DNA from: an uncultured bacterium
GTDB taxonomy: Bacteria > Patescibacteriota > Microgenomatia > UBA8517
Reading direction: 5' to 3'
DNA length: 5,309 bases
Assembly (NCBI GenBank): GCA_937928235.1
Contig: CALEZE010000002.1
Coordinates: forward strand, 1 to 5,309
This document shows positions 5,227 to 5,309 of this stretch, one piece after another. The position numbers and the translations under genes were made by a program. Below the pieces are notes generated by a model, which had not been told where the DNA came from, searched no databases, and saw nothing but the letters and a program-made list of their open reading frames with translations. Positions within the stretch are counted from its first letter, which is position 1, and every line of letters starts with the position of its first letter.

Positions 5227-5277
5227 GCTACGCCAACAAAGGCTTTCTCAAATAATTCACTTTCGTTTAGCCTCGAG

Positions 5278-5286
5278 TGATACAAT
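5278..5286 (+). promoter_or_regulatory. Extended -10 promoter of the gene entering the right edge
   Basis: TGA-TACAAT (5278-5286) is a TGn extended -10 element, with nine bases to the ATG at 5296. This predicts a leader of about 3 nt, the same geometry as rmuC. The best -35 candidate, TTCACT at 5256-5261, is 19 bases away and weak. Confidence 0.45.
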
Positions 5287-5295
5287 ACCTTCAGT

Positions 5296-5309
5296 ATGTC
5301 AAAGAATAA
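5296..5309 (+). CDS. Start of a further gene, cut by right edge (M-S-K-N...)
   Basis: ATG at 5296-5298 opens M-S-K-N before the window ends. The call rests on the extended -10 box 9 bases upstream and on the pattern of near-leaderless starts elsewhere in the window. Too little is left to suggest a product. Confidence 0.4.

Overview
The window looks like a small piece of a Candidatus Patescibacteria (CPR) genome. This is inference: the DNA outside one gene is fairly AT-rich (two sampled 60-base blocks of rmuC are 37% and 45% GC), genes are tightly packed, and the gene types (UvrD/Rep helicase, RmuC, YerC-type TrpR-like protein, short membrane proteins, a proline-rich single-pass surface protein) are ones I associate with that group. 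No phylogenetic marker is present, so the phylum stays unproven. There is no CRISPR array, tRNA, rRNA or recognisable insertion sequence.

Layout from left to right. (1) Positions 1-1906, minus strand: a UvrD/PcrA-type superfamily 1 helicase that runs off the left edge. It is interrupted by an in-frame TGA at 1334-1336, and by TAA (65-67) and TAG (11-13) close to the edge. Helicase homology continues in one frame through all three. (2) 2004-2402, plus: a two-CBS-domain protein whose DNA is clearly richer in GC than the rest. It is the only gene here with a classical Shine-Dalgarno leader. (3) 2403-2514: an intergenic stretch with nested inverted repeats. (4) 2515-3417, plus: a single-pass membrane protein with a Pro-rich tail and an outer domain carrying a CWNCGGH motif. 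(5) 3414-4412, minus: rmuC, whose stop codon overlaps that of the preceding gene tail to tail. (6) 4493-4816, plus: a small four-helix membrane protein. (7) 4865-5215, plus: a TrpR/YerC-like DNA-binding protein. (8) 5296-end, plus: the first codons of another gene.

The most coherent signal is in gene expression. Six of the seven gene starts have a -10 box only 6 to 15 bases before the start codon and no ribosome-binding site, so their mRNAs should be leaderless or nearly so. In three cases the gap is exactly 6 bases, which puts transcription start on the first base of the codon. Four of these six -10 boxes carry the TGn extension. The CBS gene breaks this rule: its predicted leader is about 60 nt with AAGGAG placed 7 nt before ATG. 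That, with its different base composition, suggests acquisition from elsewhere or selection for high expression.

The genes do not form one obvious pathway. UvrD and RmuC both act in DNA maintenance, and the YerC-like protein is a probable regulator. The remaining proteins are of unknown role. I see no convincing new multi-gene defence or mobile system.
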